This document shows, piece after piece, positions 41,465 through 54,572 of a stretch of DNA of 64,000 nucleotides. Under the pieces are notes generated by a model. It saw nothing but the letters and a program-made list of their open reading frames with translations, had not been told where the DNA came from and searched no databases. This DNA is from Daphnia pulex (lineage: Eukaryota; Arthropoda; Branchiopoda; Diplostraca; Daphniidae): NCBI RefSeq assembly GCF_021134715.1, contig NC_060026.1:14437001-14501000 (forward strand), in the 5' to 3' direction. The translations under genes and the position numbers were made by a program. Numbering within the stretch: position 1 is the first letter of the stretch; the number at the start of each line of letters is the position of its first letter.

Positions 41465-42469
41465 CTAATAAAAATGAAGCATGTACACGCTACTTTGTGA
41501 TTTCAATTTAAAAATGTGATGAATGTGGTTTTCTCAGTGAAAATTCTCAAAGGTAGGACCTGCATAGGGGAAAAAAAAAACATGGAAATGGAGGAGTTCT
41601 GGTCAACAACATTTACGCACGTTAACGATAAACAAATAAAAGTTGAAAGAAAAGATATCAAGAAGTAATTTTACCTTGCTGAATATTAGAGTAAAATCCA
41701 ACTACGAAGGCTTATTTGTATCATTATAATGGACAGTCACTCATCAATTTAGATTATAGGTAATAGCAAATTAGGGGAGAATGGAAAGCCTGAATGATTA
41801 AAATTGGATAAGGGGAATGAGCGGTAATTATAAGGTGGCTCAAGGTCAATAACCTTGGTCGTAATAAATGAATTCCAAAGGTAACCACAATAAAAAGAAA
41901 AACATCTTCGCACTTCTACAAATAGCTTAGATCAATGAGGTTATTACTGTTAGTGACAAAAAAGTTAAGTTACCAGTCGGGGCTGCAAGTTAACTTCTCG
42001 TGGAAGACACATGGACACGAATTCAATCCGGTGGCTAGTCGTTTTTGTATCTAACACGTAAATGTAACCAACATGAGCGACGACACAGTGAGAAATATAA
42101 CGGCTTTCCGGCTGAATGACATGCACGTGGAAAGATGAGGCGCTTTGTCTCAACAGTCAACAACCAAATGGCAATAAACAACATTTGACGTCTAGGTCAT
42201 CTGGTGGGCATGTTTGAATTTAAAGCTTGTTTAGGACTTCTTTTTTTTCAAGATACACAGTTACACACACGTTAAAAATTCAAATAAACTTGTGCCGATC
42301 GCTAAACGAACAAACACGACACATAGGCTAATAAAAGGGAAGCATTAAATGAAGAGCAGCAGATTAAATTAAAATTGTTGAAAAATTGTGGTAATAGAAC
42401 ATAAAAACTTCTGATTTTCTGGATTAGAAGCACATCTTTTCAATTCATGAAAAGACGGTAACTGAGATA
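41465..42469. other. Dynein upstream region and zinc-finger gene 3' flank
   Basis: The missing dynein start exon or leader should lie here or be joined from here. One minus-strand open block, 42153 to about 41977, ends in a good donor (CGACTG then GTAACT), but its phase does not fit the next dynein exon, and it matches nothing I know. The rest is AT-rich. Confidence 0.35.
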
Positions 42470-43995
42470 TCATAAAAGCGGAGTTTCTTTAGCTGTTTTC
42501 ACTGAGCTCTGAGTGTGGAACTTTTCAACGTGACGCATCAGAGTAGTTGATTGGTACGTCCACTAAAAAAATCAATTTCATTTTGTTAATAAAAATGTTT
42601 CAAATGTATGAAATCAGTCGATTTACGTAATCGCAAAAGGGGCAGCTTAGAAATCGATCGTTATAATTTTCCCGGGTTTTTGAACTTTTCTAGAAGAGAC
42701 CATTGTCGCGGAAGTGGTTGTGGGCTTTGGCTTTTTAACACAAACTGATTCATGTTTAGCACACGTTTTAGCATGTACAAATTTCTATCAACATAATAAT
42801 CGATAGTTCAATCTCGATCCTGGAACGATTATAAACTTCAATTTTTAAATTGTACCTTGTTGCAGTGAGTGCACCAGAATCCTTTTTCCACCTGAGGATT
42901 ATTTTCTCCAATAGGCCTACCACGACTCGACAAGGAGTGCTTGTTTCTCATGTGTGAGTTAAGACTATTTCTCAAACGATATTCCTAACACATTTCAATG
43001 CAAAGTCATGCATAAATTGAAAACAAAAGAGTATGCAAAAACAACTCATTTACCTTGCCACAAATCTCGCAACAAAATGACTCGTTATTTTGGTTCGAGC
43101 TGATTTTCTGATTGTCAGAATTCGATTTCTTGGTGTTCTTGATATTAACATCATGGTTGACGACAACTGCTTTGGCACAGAGATCAGCCATTTCTAGTGT
43201 TATAATTGATGATGATCCATTTGAAACATATGGGCTGAGCTGAGTAGGTTTGGTCCTTTCCATTGTTTCCTAAATATAAGAAATCAAAGTTTAGATTTTC
43301 TATAGAAATTACTGTTACAGTGCACAATTAGTTTTTTTTCTTGCCTTTTCAGTGATTTTTTGAATCTCTTCCATCAATTGTTGCTTCGAAGATAGGCACT
43401 CCCTGGATAAGCTGTCTATCTTGCCATCCAACTCTTCGAACATTTGGTTCACTCCTTCTACTTTGTGTTCCAAATTTTCAATTTTTTCTGCATTCAATAA
43501 ACCTGAAAACAAGTTTGTGTTGCTGAGTACATACATTTTAAGTAAATAATAATGAGAATGGACACCTCGAGCATAGTGTGCATTCACACGATCATGAACA
43601 CTTCGAACTATATCATAGGTATCTTGACGATCTCGCAAGTTCTGCAGTCTATCTATTTTGTTTTCTGCCCGCAGCTGAGTAAACTGATGCAGAAATTCGT
43701 CTCGTGTTAAATAGACGTCAGACAATCTGTTTTCTGTTTGGATGGAATCATCATATATATCGATTGTATTACACTGCATTGGACCTTGGATTTGATTAAA
43801 CTCCATTCTGTTAAGCCTCTTGGGATGAACTACAGAATTAAGAATGTGAGGATAAGCCCAAAATCTCAAAGACAACATCAAATAAAGAGAACAACTTGCT
43901 GATGACCTGACCAATTTACCACGTGTTACACAGAGTCGATCACAACGCTGTCTAAACTTGTCTATCGAAGTCGAAGTCGAAGCTGTTTCACCCAT
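42470..43995 (-). CDS. Coiled-coil protein with two C2H2 zinc fingers
   Basis: Six exons (43995-43920, 43829-43566, 43502-43345, 43269-43054, 42984-42856, 42562-42470) encode 311 residues. The N-terminal half is charged and helical, with a likely dimerising coiled coil (ENLEHKVEGVNQMFEELDGK). The C-terminal half has two C2H2 fingers, each split by an intron after the second Cys: CEICGK then EYRLRNSLNSHMRNKH, and CTHCNK then WTYQSTTLMRHVEKFH. It ends in a short basic tail. No BTB or ZAD domain is seen. DNA binding in the nucleus is likely for the fold, but the target is unknown. Intron 43270-43344 must use a GC donor (AAG then GCAAGA) to keep frame. Introns 1 and 2 also read open, so retention would still give protein. 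Confidence 0.8.
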
Positions 43996-44583
43996 GGTTG
44001 ATGGTTGATGGTAATCACCTAGCGCCACGACGGTGGCGCTGACCTCTTAAATCACACATATAAATGTTATTAACTATAATCCAATTAAGAAAAACTTCAG
44101 CACAATTTCCTTAGGGGTGCCTTTGATTTAATCTTCGCTTTTGAAAGAAAATGTGCACAACTCAAACTCAATCTGATCTCTGATGCTCAGCCTGGTGCAT
44201 CTCTGGCCTGGTGCACCTATAATGCGCAATTTTACGTAGGGAATAGAAATAGACAAATTTTTCAATCCCATACATTACATTTTGTATTGTCCAGCAAAGC
44301 AAACTTTAACCGGATGGGCCACAACGGAATAAAAAAAATAATGCTCATCCGAATTATTGCAATAGAGTAAGGAAATAAAAAAAACCAATCATGAATAAAT
44401 ATACAGTCGTTTCATTGAATAAAAGGTGGAATAACTCAAAAAAGGAAAATGCTTTCTTCCCCCAATCGATGATTACTTACGTAAAGAACAGCGTAAATTA
44501 AAAAAATTAAAAAATATGAAAACGGTATTGTAGAGAACGGTCTTGGCTATCAAATTTTGATGATGTTTGTCGATTTGCTTAAC
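43996..44583. other. Intergenic: zinc-finger gene upstream, FAS1 gene 3' UTR
   Basis: The stretch is AT-rich with no coding signal. A TATA box near the zinc-finger start was not seen. The part below about 44583 is the FAS1 gene 3' end. Confidence 0.55.
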
Positions 44584-47500
44584 TTAAATTCTTTTTTGTT
44601 TGCCATGATTCAGAATCAGTTCCATTCCGGGAAGTCCAAGTCGTCGAGTGCCAGACAAGAACGGTAGAGCATTTACTTTTGGCATAATGACCTAGAAACG
44701 AATTAATTAAAATTAGCACAAACGGATAAGACTAAGTTCGTCAACATTAATACTGGCGATTTTAAGGCTATTACCTGATCCACAACATGAATGACACCGT
44801 TGAGGGCTAGTTGATCACACGAGAGAATGTGAGAGTCTCCAGCAGTCAGACTTCCGTCAAGGTGGCGCTGGAGAGATATCCAGCTTCCATCGATAGTGCG
44901 ACGGCGGTTGCTGGTGAACCAATCACCGCGGAATCCAGAACAGCACACGTGTTCTAAGAAAAAGAAAACAAAGCGGCATTTAGAAACAGCTGGGTTTTGA
45001 ATTTAACAATAAAAACAAATCAGGTTAATGTGTACAATTACCAGGTAGAATGTGTTGTTTCAAAATAGTGGCGGCTTTACGAGGATCTTTTGTAATTTCG
45101 GATAAGACCTCTTCGGGCATTTGATAGAATGCCACATCAGGAGGCGCCAGAACGGTGTAAGTGCCCTCAGCACTGAGAATTTCATTCAATTTGGTATCCT
45201 ATTGACCAACATTCAAAGCCCCGTTATGTTAATGAATGTATTAAAAAAATCATTTGGGTTTAACTATACCTTAAGGAGTGTTGTCATAATAGAGAAACTG
45301 CGATTGTTGGCCAACCATTGAGTGATGCTATTCTCCGGTGGGATCATAACTCGGTCAATAATGTGGACATTACCATTACAGGCATCCTGCTCCCAGCGGA
45401 GAACAGAGCCGCACTGTACGCTGGCCCGAAGCGGTGCAGCATTGAAGAATGGCATCTATTTTAAAACGAAATTAATTATAAGATTAATTGATTTTCAAAT
45501 GATAATTCTCTAGAGAAAAGTCATACCGACTGATAAAAGTTCATGCGGACACTCTGGCCCTTGAGTCCAGTCTCAACCATTTGGTTGTTGGCTAGGCCGG
45601 CCTGACGGACTCCGGGTTGAACCAAATGGTACATAAGAACTTGTTTCAGTTTCTCAGGATTGGTCATCCACGACTGTTTGACCTCATCGGGAATGGAGCG
45701 GATGGCGTAGTTATTTGGAGCGAACAGCGTGGCGTTGGTGAGGGAATCCAACATGGGGACCATTCCTTTTTTCCAAGCGTGAATATAAATCGACCGTTAT
45801 TTATCTCCGAGCTGATAACAAAAAGTCCCCAACTTGACATTGTACCTGCGGCTTCGACTAAACGGGCCAGCTCAGTGAGATTGTGGGAGGAGAGAAGTTG
45901 ACTAAAGCTGCGAGCGTTTTCCGGAATGAGGACGCCATCGATGACATGCAGAACGCCGTTAGAGGCCACGACGTCGCGTGTAATCACCTGTTTGCCGTTA
46001 ACGTAGAGTTTGCCCTCCAAGTCACGTTCCAGCAGCAGGGAAGAGCCGAGGAGAGAAGTCGAACGGGCCCGCCCTTGGATGACAGTTGAGCAGATCACAT
46101 TGGGCAGCACGTGGTGTTCGACTACGCTGTGCACGCAGCCCTCGCCTTTCAGGAGACGCCCTCTCAATTCCGGATTCAATTTGGCGAAGGCGTCGTCAGT
46201 TGGAGCGAACACTGTCAACTGGCCGGATTGGCTGAACATGGCCACATCTTGTTCTCTGAGTACTTTGTTTTTAAATAAATGATGAAAATGATTATCAATT
46301 TAACCACAATTGTCTTTGTGTAAAAATGAAATTACGTTTGCGGAAGGATGAAAAATGCGGCTCGGATTCCAGCAACTGGGCGATGGTCTTAGTGGCGGGT
46401 TTCATGACTCCATCGAGCATGTGAATAACACCCTGGTGGGCGTAATTGTTTGTCGAGACCAAACGGACGCAGTTGGCTGTATAAATGCGAGCCGGAGCGT
46501 TGTACATATTGATGCGGATCTTGGCCTCGCTATTTTCTGTCTCCAGTAACTGTAAAACGTTTACAAATGAAAAAATGGGAATTTTTAAAATTATCACAAT
46601 TGATTAATTCAATACCTGTTCGTCGCGGAAATTTGAAGTGAGGTAGATTCCGGGCACCATGTGACCACGGACGACTGTGCGAACTTCGGTCATGTCACGG
46701 GGCTCGGCATCCATCCGCATAATGGTGGTGGCCTGGCGACGCAAGCGGACCGACTCATCCTGTTTAACATCGGTCGTCAGCCCTTCGTTCTGAGTATTCT
46801 GCGAACCATTTATTGTTTAGAAGTGCAATTAACGGGATTTAATTACAAAAAAAAAATTATTACCACATCATTAGCTACATCGCTGGCTGCCGGTGAGGAA
46901 CGATCAACCGGAACAAAATAAGTGTGGTTTTGGTTGAGGAATTTCGGGTCAACTTCAGCCTCCGCCATTAGGGAAAGAAAACTGCGTCCGCCAAGGGCGA
47001 AAACGGTTTCCTATTTTTGGATTGATGCGCAGTCAGAAAGAGGGTTAGTGACCAGTCTTCTTTCTACCTGACTACACAAATACAATTCTTCACAGATCCG
47101 CATTTGTATATGTATGTATACCTGGAGGCTACGCAACTCGACGGCGTGACAGCCGAATTCACCTGCCTCACGAACGGTACCGTAACAGCAATTGTACCTC
47201 GTCTTGTAAATTTTGCGGATGCCATTTGACCGGATCCTGTGAAACAAACAAACAAAATTTACGACCGTTTACAAAATGCCTTATTTAAAAAACTGTATCC
47301 ACGGGAGTTGAGTTTTATACTTTGTTTCGCAAGAATAAGATAGCCCTTCGTCATTGCAGGAGGACATGCGGACGTGTGCGCTAAATTGACGACTTTGTCG
47401 GGTTCCCAAGTCCGCTTCGCCGATTTTGGAAATGTCTTCAACTGGCAGTTCGTCCTCGTCCAGTGTGACGTCACCTTCAGTCTGGATGGGGGCCGGTCGT

Positions 47501-49089
47501 TGAGTAGACGCAGGGGAAGTCAAATTGCTTTTTTTGGCTTCGTCGATTTCTTCCCGTTCGATGCAAATGTTTGGTCTGAAATAAATTTGGAAATAAATTT
47601 CAAATAAACAGGGAAAAAAAGTTGATTATTTGAAAAAATTACCCTTTCCACCATTCTCGTTGGGGGGTGTTGTCAAAGAAGCTCTGGAACAATGGCGAGA
47701 GTCCTAAATCAAATGGGTTAGCACCTGCGATACAAATAACGAGCCGTTATTGATTACAATTCTAATTGAATTCGCATTGAATTCAGTCCTGTACCTTCGT
47801 TTTGGTTGGCCAGATTTGGATTGGGCGGAATTACAGGGTTGGGATGGCCACTGGATAGCGGACTAAATGGCCTGTTCCAGATACCCAGCGACTCGCGTAC
47901 GTTGTGTGCTTTATTGCTCAATTGTTCCACAACCGGATTGAGTGTCTGTTTCAAGCTGCTGTCAATGTCGGCACCGAGGCGTTCGGCCAGCGTGTCCACC
48001 CTACAAAAACATAATTAAAACAAATAAATTAAACAAGAAAAGAAATCGGGTGAAATCCATGTCCCAGTTGGCCGCAGATCATCAACAACAAATTTTCGGT
48101 CTTATTCGAGGGCCGAGGTTGACCCATTTCCAATTGGGACTCTATGTGGAATGACCCGATTACGTCACCATTCCAAACCGCGAGCGAAATTGGCTTACAC
48201 GAAAAGACTTGAGGGCCTGGGTCATCTTATCGGAAACCGGTCAGTTATCTTTTTGGGCTTAAAAAGATTCAAACACGCAATAGAGTCGATGATCGGCTCT
48301 CCCTGTCCAAAATGATCTCCAATGGGGAAAAAAAAAACCTCCTTTGTGTCCACTGCGGAGTCTTATTTCTTTATTTATGACGCGGATGAAGTTGTATACC
48401 TAGGGGGAGGGAAGTCTTCCCTCTATCCGAAATATTTTGTCTTTTTTCGGTAAACTGAAGAGGATTGCTGTCGGGTTTTTTTCCAGTCTCGGGGCGGGTA
48501 AACGACCTTTGGCTTTAACCTACATTTACCCTACGGAGGGCCCCATTTCCGTATTTAAAAGATTTCTTTAAAAAAAAAAAAAAAAAAACGGAAGATTTAA
48601 AAAAAGGGATTGTTTTGTTTTCCGGAAAATGTGTCGTTGACTCCGGGGACCGATTCACCAATAAAATACGTCAAGTTTTAACAAAAAAGGGCCTTTCAAC
48701 CGCAAGTTGATAAGCGACTCAATTTGTGATGCGGAACGACACATCCTCTTGTACCCATCTCCACCTGTGGTTCATCCTGTGTTTTTGTTTCCACCTTGAA
48801 AGTGTGCTGAACCAAGACGTTTCCGAAAAAAAACTGGTGGAAAACTTTCCCATGAACGATATCGACTATCCAACCGAACGAAAAAAAAAAACCGGAAATA
48901 TAATTCACGCACGAGTGCAAGTGTGAAAAGACCACAAAGAAAATGGAATTATTAGATAAGAATTTAAAAAAGGAAAAATGCTCAGGTTCATTACCTTTGA
49001 CTCAGGCGGTCGAAAAGGCCAGTCCAAATAGCGACACTGGCTGGAACTAGATAGATGACCGCTATCACCACTAGGCAGGCTGATTTCAT
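44584..49089 (-). CDS. mfas: Secreted four-FAS1-domain matrix protein (midline fasciclin/TGFBI-like)
   Basis: Fourteen exons keep frame (49089-48995, 48000-47795, 47724-47643, 47575-47321, 47236-47122, 47010-46864, 46798-46616, 46549-46336, 46262-45846, 45765-45527, 45455-45270, 45198-45042, 44953-44775, 44691-44584), giving 860 residues. Order: signal peptide (CLVVIAVIYLVPASVA), a linker, an EMI-like Cys-rich module ending RYNCCYGTVREAGEFGCH (TGFBI has YECCPGYEKVPGEKGC here), then four FAS1 domains. H1/H2 hallmarks include TVFAPTDDAFAKLNPELRG, NGVLHVIDGVLIP, ATLFAPNNYAIRSIPDEV, TVLAPPDVAFYQMPEEV and NGVIHVVDQVIMP. There is no GPI signal or transmembrane helix, so it should be secreted and act in integrin- and collagen-linked adhesion. 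The first intron (48001-48994) is about 1 kb, unusual here, and may hold enhancers. Confidence 0.9.
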
Positions 49090-49281
49090 TTTATGTCAAT
49101 GTTTTTTAGTCTTTTTCTAGTATGTTTTGGTTTGGGAAACGAGAAAATAAAAAAATAAAACAATTGATCGTACACTGACGATAACAAAAGAATTGAGTTG
49201 GCTTAGAGAGACAAGAGCGCACCGTCTACACTGTCGACCAGTTGAACAGTCAATGACGGGTAGACTGGAACTTTCCTGGGC

Positions 49282-49289
49282 TTTAAATA
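49282..49289 (-). promoter_or_regulatory. Possible TATA-like box of the FAS1 gene
   Basis: Minus-strand TATTTAAA lies about 190 bases upstream of the FAS1 gene ATG, in a less AT-rich stretch. It is a plausible core promoter element, with no initiator clear enough to confirm it. Confidence 0.3.
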
Positions 49290-50190
49290 GGTGACGGGAG
49301 AGAGGCTCGAAAAACCCCCTCCACCTTTTTCTTTCTTTCCTCCCCATCATCAAACTGCTGCTGCTGTTCATCCCGCAGGGGCCTCTGAGAGAGGGATCAA
49401 TGCTCACGAACGCATGTGTCAATCCTCTTCGCATCCGATTCCACGTTGTTGCGGCTGCAAACGAAAATGAACGAAAATAAGTGTAGGAGAGAAAAAAAAA
49501 AACGAGAGAGAAATAAAAAGATGCGGTCTAACGTGAAGAGATTAACCGTATGCGTGCGTACCCATCACGGAAATATTACCCATGACTGGAGTTGAACGCA
49601 TAAATTGAATTTCTCTCGGTCTGCCAGTTATTGTCATCCGCGTTTGAAACACAAGAGAAGAAGAAGAGAGAAAAAACGAAACCGCTGAGAGCGGAGAACG
49701 CGGGGCGAGTTGGTTGGACCGAGGTTCATGACCTTGACAAAACAACAATACCGTTATAGTGTTATTTATTTTATCCCTCTTATTCTTTTCTCTTTCTCCT
49801 GGTTTTTCTCTCTCTCTTACCTTTCTATTCGGTAGTCCGAGACTCATCCAACACCTTTTCCGTGACTTCAATGGCTATCAAAATTTATTTAGCTTTTATT
49901 ATTATACCTTTTTCGTCTTCTTCGTAATAATGCGCACGATGAAGGGAGGAAGAAAGGAGTTGACGTCACGATGACCGAACCCCACGTTCAAGGGCAATCG
50001 GAGGACGTGTAGACATTTTATTTTTTAATAAAATAAAACCTCAACTCGGCAAACGTCAAAAATCATCCAGGGCTTGGCTTGGCCTCGTATTGAATGATGA
50101 ACCAGGCGATGGGAAATCCCGAAAATTTTTGATCAGATCAGTTTCGCTTCTTCATTTTTATCACGGTCGACTTTACTTCCTCATTCGAAT

Positions 50191-50203
50191 GGGGGGGGGG
50201 GGG
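50191..50203. repeat. Poly(G) homopolymer, 13 bases
   Basis: An uninterrupted run of 13 guanines lies in noncoding sequence upstream of the FAS1 gene. Confidence 0.9.
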
Positions 50204-51601
50204 TTGTCACGTTTCTGAGTGATGAACTGCCTTGATTTAATCGAGCTTCTACTTGCGCTGCAAATAATAAAGGATATTAATAACTCACATCCGAAAAGCA
50301 AAATGATAGGAGGGAACTAAATTAACGGTAACCCCGCCGCCCATTCACATCGCCAGCCAAAAGAAGCTAGAACGTTCCATCAGATTTGGACGCGCTAAGT
50401 ACAACCTGCAGCTGGCTTTGGATGGAGTATACCTAAGTCGGTGCGGGTAAATAAATATCGAAGAGGAGAAAGAAAGAAAAAAAGAAGAACGGTCATGTTT
50501 GCACCACCCCAAAAAAAGAAAAAAAAATGTGCGGTGACTTCCTGGATTGGGTAATCGTTGGGTGACTGGTTATTCCGTTCTTGGCAACCCTGGCATGAGT
50601 CAATGTGGCACAGCACAGCAGTGTCGGCGAAAAGGTGGGGGGCAACAACAGAACGAGCAATTAACATCGGATGGGAAACAAGTAAAATTTAAAAAAAAAA
50701 AAACCTTTGAGCCGTTGAAGAACGCGTGAAAAGAGCCCGAATGCGTTTCGTCGTTCCTCCTATCGCGTTTTAATCTCTTCGCAGAAGAGCTGTTGCACGC
50801 GAGGAAAATGGGGGCGCCGATCCGCCATCCAACAACAGAAACGTCTCGTGTTTCAGCAGCGCGTGACTGTAAATAATAATTTTAAAAAATATAAAAAAGA
50901 AATACTGTTTAATTCAAATCAACAGGAGGACTAGATCTATTTTCCCACTTACCACGGTAAACGTATAAATTGGCCGGTGATGAATCACGATGAATCAGCC
51001 ATTTCACGTCATCGAGGATTATTTGAAACTGCAGAACCCTATCAAATGAGCTTGCCTTGGAGAGTTTTGTGCGATATTCAAAAACTAAAACTGCGCATTT
51101 GAAACAATATCCTGAATTGCTGAAACTGCAGAATTGATATCATCTTCTCTCCGTTGCTCAAATGTCTTGGGTTTTTTCTAGACGAATCAAAACGAGGTTC
51201 TTCACATTGGTCAATAGAATATTAAGATTATCCGGTTGGTTTCATGTTTTGGCTCTGCTAGCGCAAATACGGGCACACTTATTCACATTGCTCGACATTT
51301 CGCAACGGATGATACCCGCAGCAGCAACTAGAAGGAAACAGCCAAAATAATAATAAGGAAACGTGTTTTGAATAATGCGCGAACCGGATGAACTAATTTA
51401 TATTCTGTGAAAACAAGCCGGGGAACCTCGCAAGAAAGAAACATTGATCTTATCCAATTCCCAAGGACTTTCTTTCTAGAAGTTCGACTTACCCAATAGT
51501 ATATATAACAACCGTGTCTTTCACGACATCTATGTGTAACCGAAAAAGTATTTATTATCTTGTTTTCAGGTGGGAGGGGTTTCAAATTTAGGGACCGAAA
51601 T

Positions 51602-53984
51602 TTAAGAAGTTAAAAAACTCAAGTACTTATGAAGATACTCTGATTCTAATTCAAGGCCAGTATCCAAATGATCTTCTTCCGTTCTCGGAATGTCTTTGGC
51701 GAGACGTTTGTAAGCTGCTTTTTCTTTCTTCGTCTCTTCTTTACGTTTTCTGGTAGCTTCCACCTTCTCGAAATCTCTTGACGTCCCTAAAAACACATTG
51801 AGAAATTAATTTGTATCAATCAAAACCACCGAAATTATGCTAATACCTGCGACGGGTTGATCGTCTGGTCGGCCAAGATTCGATGCCAGTTCCTCCACTG
51901 CACGTTCCACATCTCCGTTATGCTTTTCAAGCATTTCTTTGGCTTTCTCAACTGAAAACCCCATCGATATTACCTGAGAAAAAATTTGTTAATGCAAAAC
52001 GATCCACGAACTTTGTTAAAAATCTTACCTGAGCGAGGGATTCTTCACTAAAATATCCTGTAGAAGCATCGTCTGTCCCGAAGGAGTCAAAATCATTTTG
52101 TAAAAATTCCAATGTCCTATTGATGTCGTTATTCGTTTGTTTCAATCCTTCAGCAGCCCGTGATCGCTCGAATCCCATTTGGACAATAGTGTTGAGGTAA
52201 CCAAGATTGACCCACTGGTTGTTGGCCGTCTTTCCCAATTTCCTGCGCTCTCGATCGCGTTCTTCTTCTTCCTCTTCTTTCTTCAAGCGCTCCTCTCTCT
52301 CGGCTTCGCGCCGCTGCAAATACACGCAAGCCGCATTCAAATCACCCCTACAGGCGCGCAAACTAAGTCGTGCATCAGACAAAGTGAAGCCTATGTAAAC
52401 ACAAATATGCTAATAAAACATTTGACACATCGATGAGCTGCAAATGATTAGTCACCTAGGCCAATTAACTGAGTCAAATCGCCATCGTTGATGGTGAGTT
52501 TCTGGATCTCTTCCTTGGCTTGATTCAAAAGTTTGATCGACTCCAGCGTTTTCCCTTGATGGAATGCCACTACTCCCTGGAGTAAGTGGAGCCGTAAAAA
52601 TAACACAGCTTCGTTGCCTGATAGATAAAAAGGAATGTATGAGGAATTAACTCGAAAAAAGCAGAAATAAATAGCTGTGGGAAAAACCTGTAGATCCTTT
52701 CAGGGTTAGGAGACGTTCCATCTGTGCTCCATAGGTTTTGTAGAGGGACTGCTCGCATTGGTTCAAACGGACAACAGCATCGGGGATATCGGCTGCATTT
52801 CCGAGTAGAAGATAACACCAAGCAATGTCCAAGTTTAGTAGGGCAGCGTTGTCTACTGCTCTAAGTAATTCCGATCTACAAGCACTGTAATATTGTCTTC
52901 GTTGAAAAACTGGAAAGAGTGGCAAATTATTTAGATATTTTTACTTGAATTTTGAATCGGCCTCGTGAAATAGTGTTAAAGCAAGTGACACTTGATTCCG
53001 TTTAAGAGCAGAACGGCCTTTTTCATGCAGGGCCATGGCTACAGCCAAGGATTTCTTTTCTTCAAATGGCAGGGCAATAATGTTTCCCGATTGATCAGCT
53101 ATTCTGAGATAGTTTTCATCCTCCTGACTTGCCAACAGGTCAGCATCAGCTTTGATCATTTCAACTTCTTGGAATATTCTTTCTTCCATCTAGAGGAGAA
53201 ATTATTTTACCATTAAAGTCATACACAATATAAAATTAGTATCTACTTTCTGGGATGCTGGATCACATGAAAGGATAATGGCAAGAATCTGGGAGTTATT
53301 GGTGACTTTTTGAGCTTGCAAACTTTTAGAATCATCCAGAATCAATCCACTGCAAATTAGTTTTAGTCTGTGACCACAAATTAATATGATTTGGTAAAAA
53401 AGTCAGGAAATTAAATTTTTTAAAAAATATTAAAATCATTCGTACCTAGTTGTAGATGGATGGTTCATTTCAGATATAATTCTTCTTTTTAAAGATTCTC
53501 CAGATTCATTCAAGGATATGACAATGTTATTCTGTGCGTCAGAACCTCCAACAATCTTTGTCCGTAATGTGGCCATTCCTGTTTGTTGGAACTGATTCCT
53601 GGATGCAAGTTTTTCAAGAGCATGGGACTGCAGAGTAGTTAACATGACAAGAATGGCATTACATGGTATAGCGAGCATATCAGAAAGATTCATTGCCAAT
53701 TCCTGTAACATGAAATCTGATTTTTAGAATTTCAACTCAATGACTATAAAAAATGTTTTTACCTGCAAGTTCTCTACACTGGTCTTATTATCTACGAAAT
53801 ATGGTGAAATCCATAATTTCACGCCATCCTCTTGAAGTTTTTGTCTAATTCGAGCTAAATAGTGTTCTTTGTTGAAATCCATGATCAACGTTTTCTTGTT
53901 TTTCGATAACGATATTCTGACGATAGTCGTCTGCTGCAAGGCGCGAAATATTTCAAAGTTTTTGTTTTGATCAATCAGAGCCAT
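51602..53984 (-). CDS. NUB1: NUB1 (NEDD8 ultimate buster 1) adaptor
   Basis: Nine exons (53984-53763, 53702-53446, 53349-53247, 53189-52945, 52884-52688, 52617-52456, 52390-52029, 51973-51847, 51786-51602) give 619 residues, close to human NUB1 at 615. A ubiquitin-like fold spans about residues 108-190 (TLRTKIVGG to QILAIILS). A helical middle with TPR-like repeats follows, then three UBA domains: LIGLGFTLSDARLSLRACRG, TIVQMGFERSRAAEGLKQTN and VISMGFSVEKAKEMLEKHNG. A Glu/Arg-rich helix separates UBA1 from UBA2. NUB1 binds NEDD8, FAT10 and neddylated proteins through the UBAs and delivers them to the proteasome. The three-UBA layout matches the long vertebrate isoform (NUB1L). All junctions are GT-AG and in phase. 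Confidence 0.92.
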
Positions 53985-54572
53985 CTATCAGATATCTCTG
54001 AGAGATGGCGCCGCTGTCACTGTGTAATTAATATGGAGATGGGGTCCGTGCTTCCCCCGCAAAACAATGGGATGGGATATGCAAATTGATATGCAAATTG
54101 ATGACGTCACGAATAAAAAGCGCGAATTGTTGATGGCAACGTCATATATACGTAAGGATCAGAAAAAAAATCATTGTTAAACAAATGAGAAAAATGTCTA
54201 ATAAAACAAAAAAAAACATTAAATTAACGATTTTTTTTAGAGGCCTGGCTGGTGCAAATTTTACTTAATTTCTTTCATAATTGGTTTATTATTTTCTTAA
54301 AATTTCTCACGCACGTTTACGCTTCTACCTAACCCCTAATTTCATAATCCAACCTGAAAAAAGTGACAAGTGACAGTGTACTTTCATATTAATTGCTTTA
54401 ATCTTGAAATAACAAATAGTATTACCGATTTCTAGGGTAGAATACATTCAACAGAAGTTGTTACTAACGCGAATGCGGACAAGCAAAAACATTAACAAAG
54501 GAACTGTAGCAATAGAATTTCATTGAAAACTAGGATTGAACGCACCAAAAGATTCCTAAATTAAAGTCAACT
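53985..54572. other. Intergenic: NUB1 upstream and acyl-CoA synthetase 3' flank
   Basis: A short AT-rich gap with no coding signal. A TGACGTCA site at about 54101 (CRE/ATF-like), about 120 bases upstream of the NUB1 ATG, could be regulatory. Confidence 0.45.

Larger units (their letters stand above)
49090..51601. other. Large intergenic region upstream of the FAS1 gene
   Basis: No gene is supported in 2.5 kb. It should carry the FAS1 gene promoter and leader near 49090-49300 and the NUB1 3' flank near 51600. Purine-rich AGAGA tracts occur around 49460-49520 and 49650-49690, possible GAGA-type sites. A poly(G) run lies at 50191-50203 and several A-runs follow. Open frames here are short and unlike any protein I know. 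Confidence 0.5.

Noticed and set aside
41965-42153. Minus-strand block with a good donor, considered as the dynein first exon
   Set aside because: Phase 0 at its end does not fit the phase needed by the exon starting at 41464 (which would read a stop), and it has no dynein-tail similarity.
51162-51350. Plus-strand 62-codon frame with basic and hydrophobic stretches
   Set aside because: It is short, isolated, without splice context, promoter or homology in an otherwise noncoding gap.
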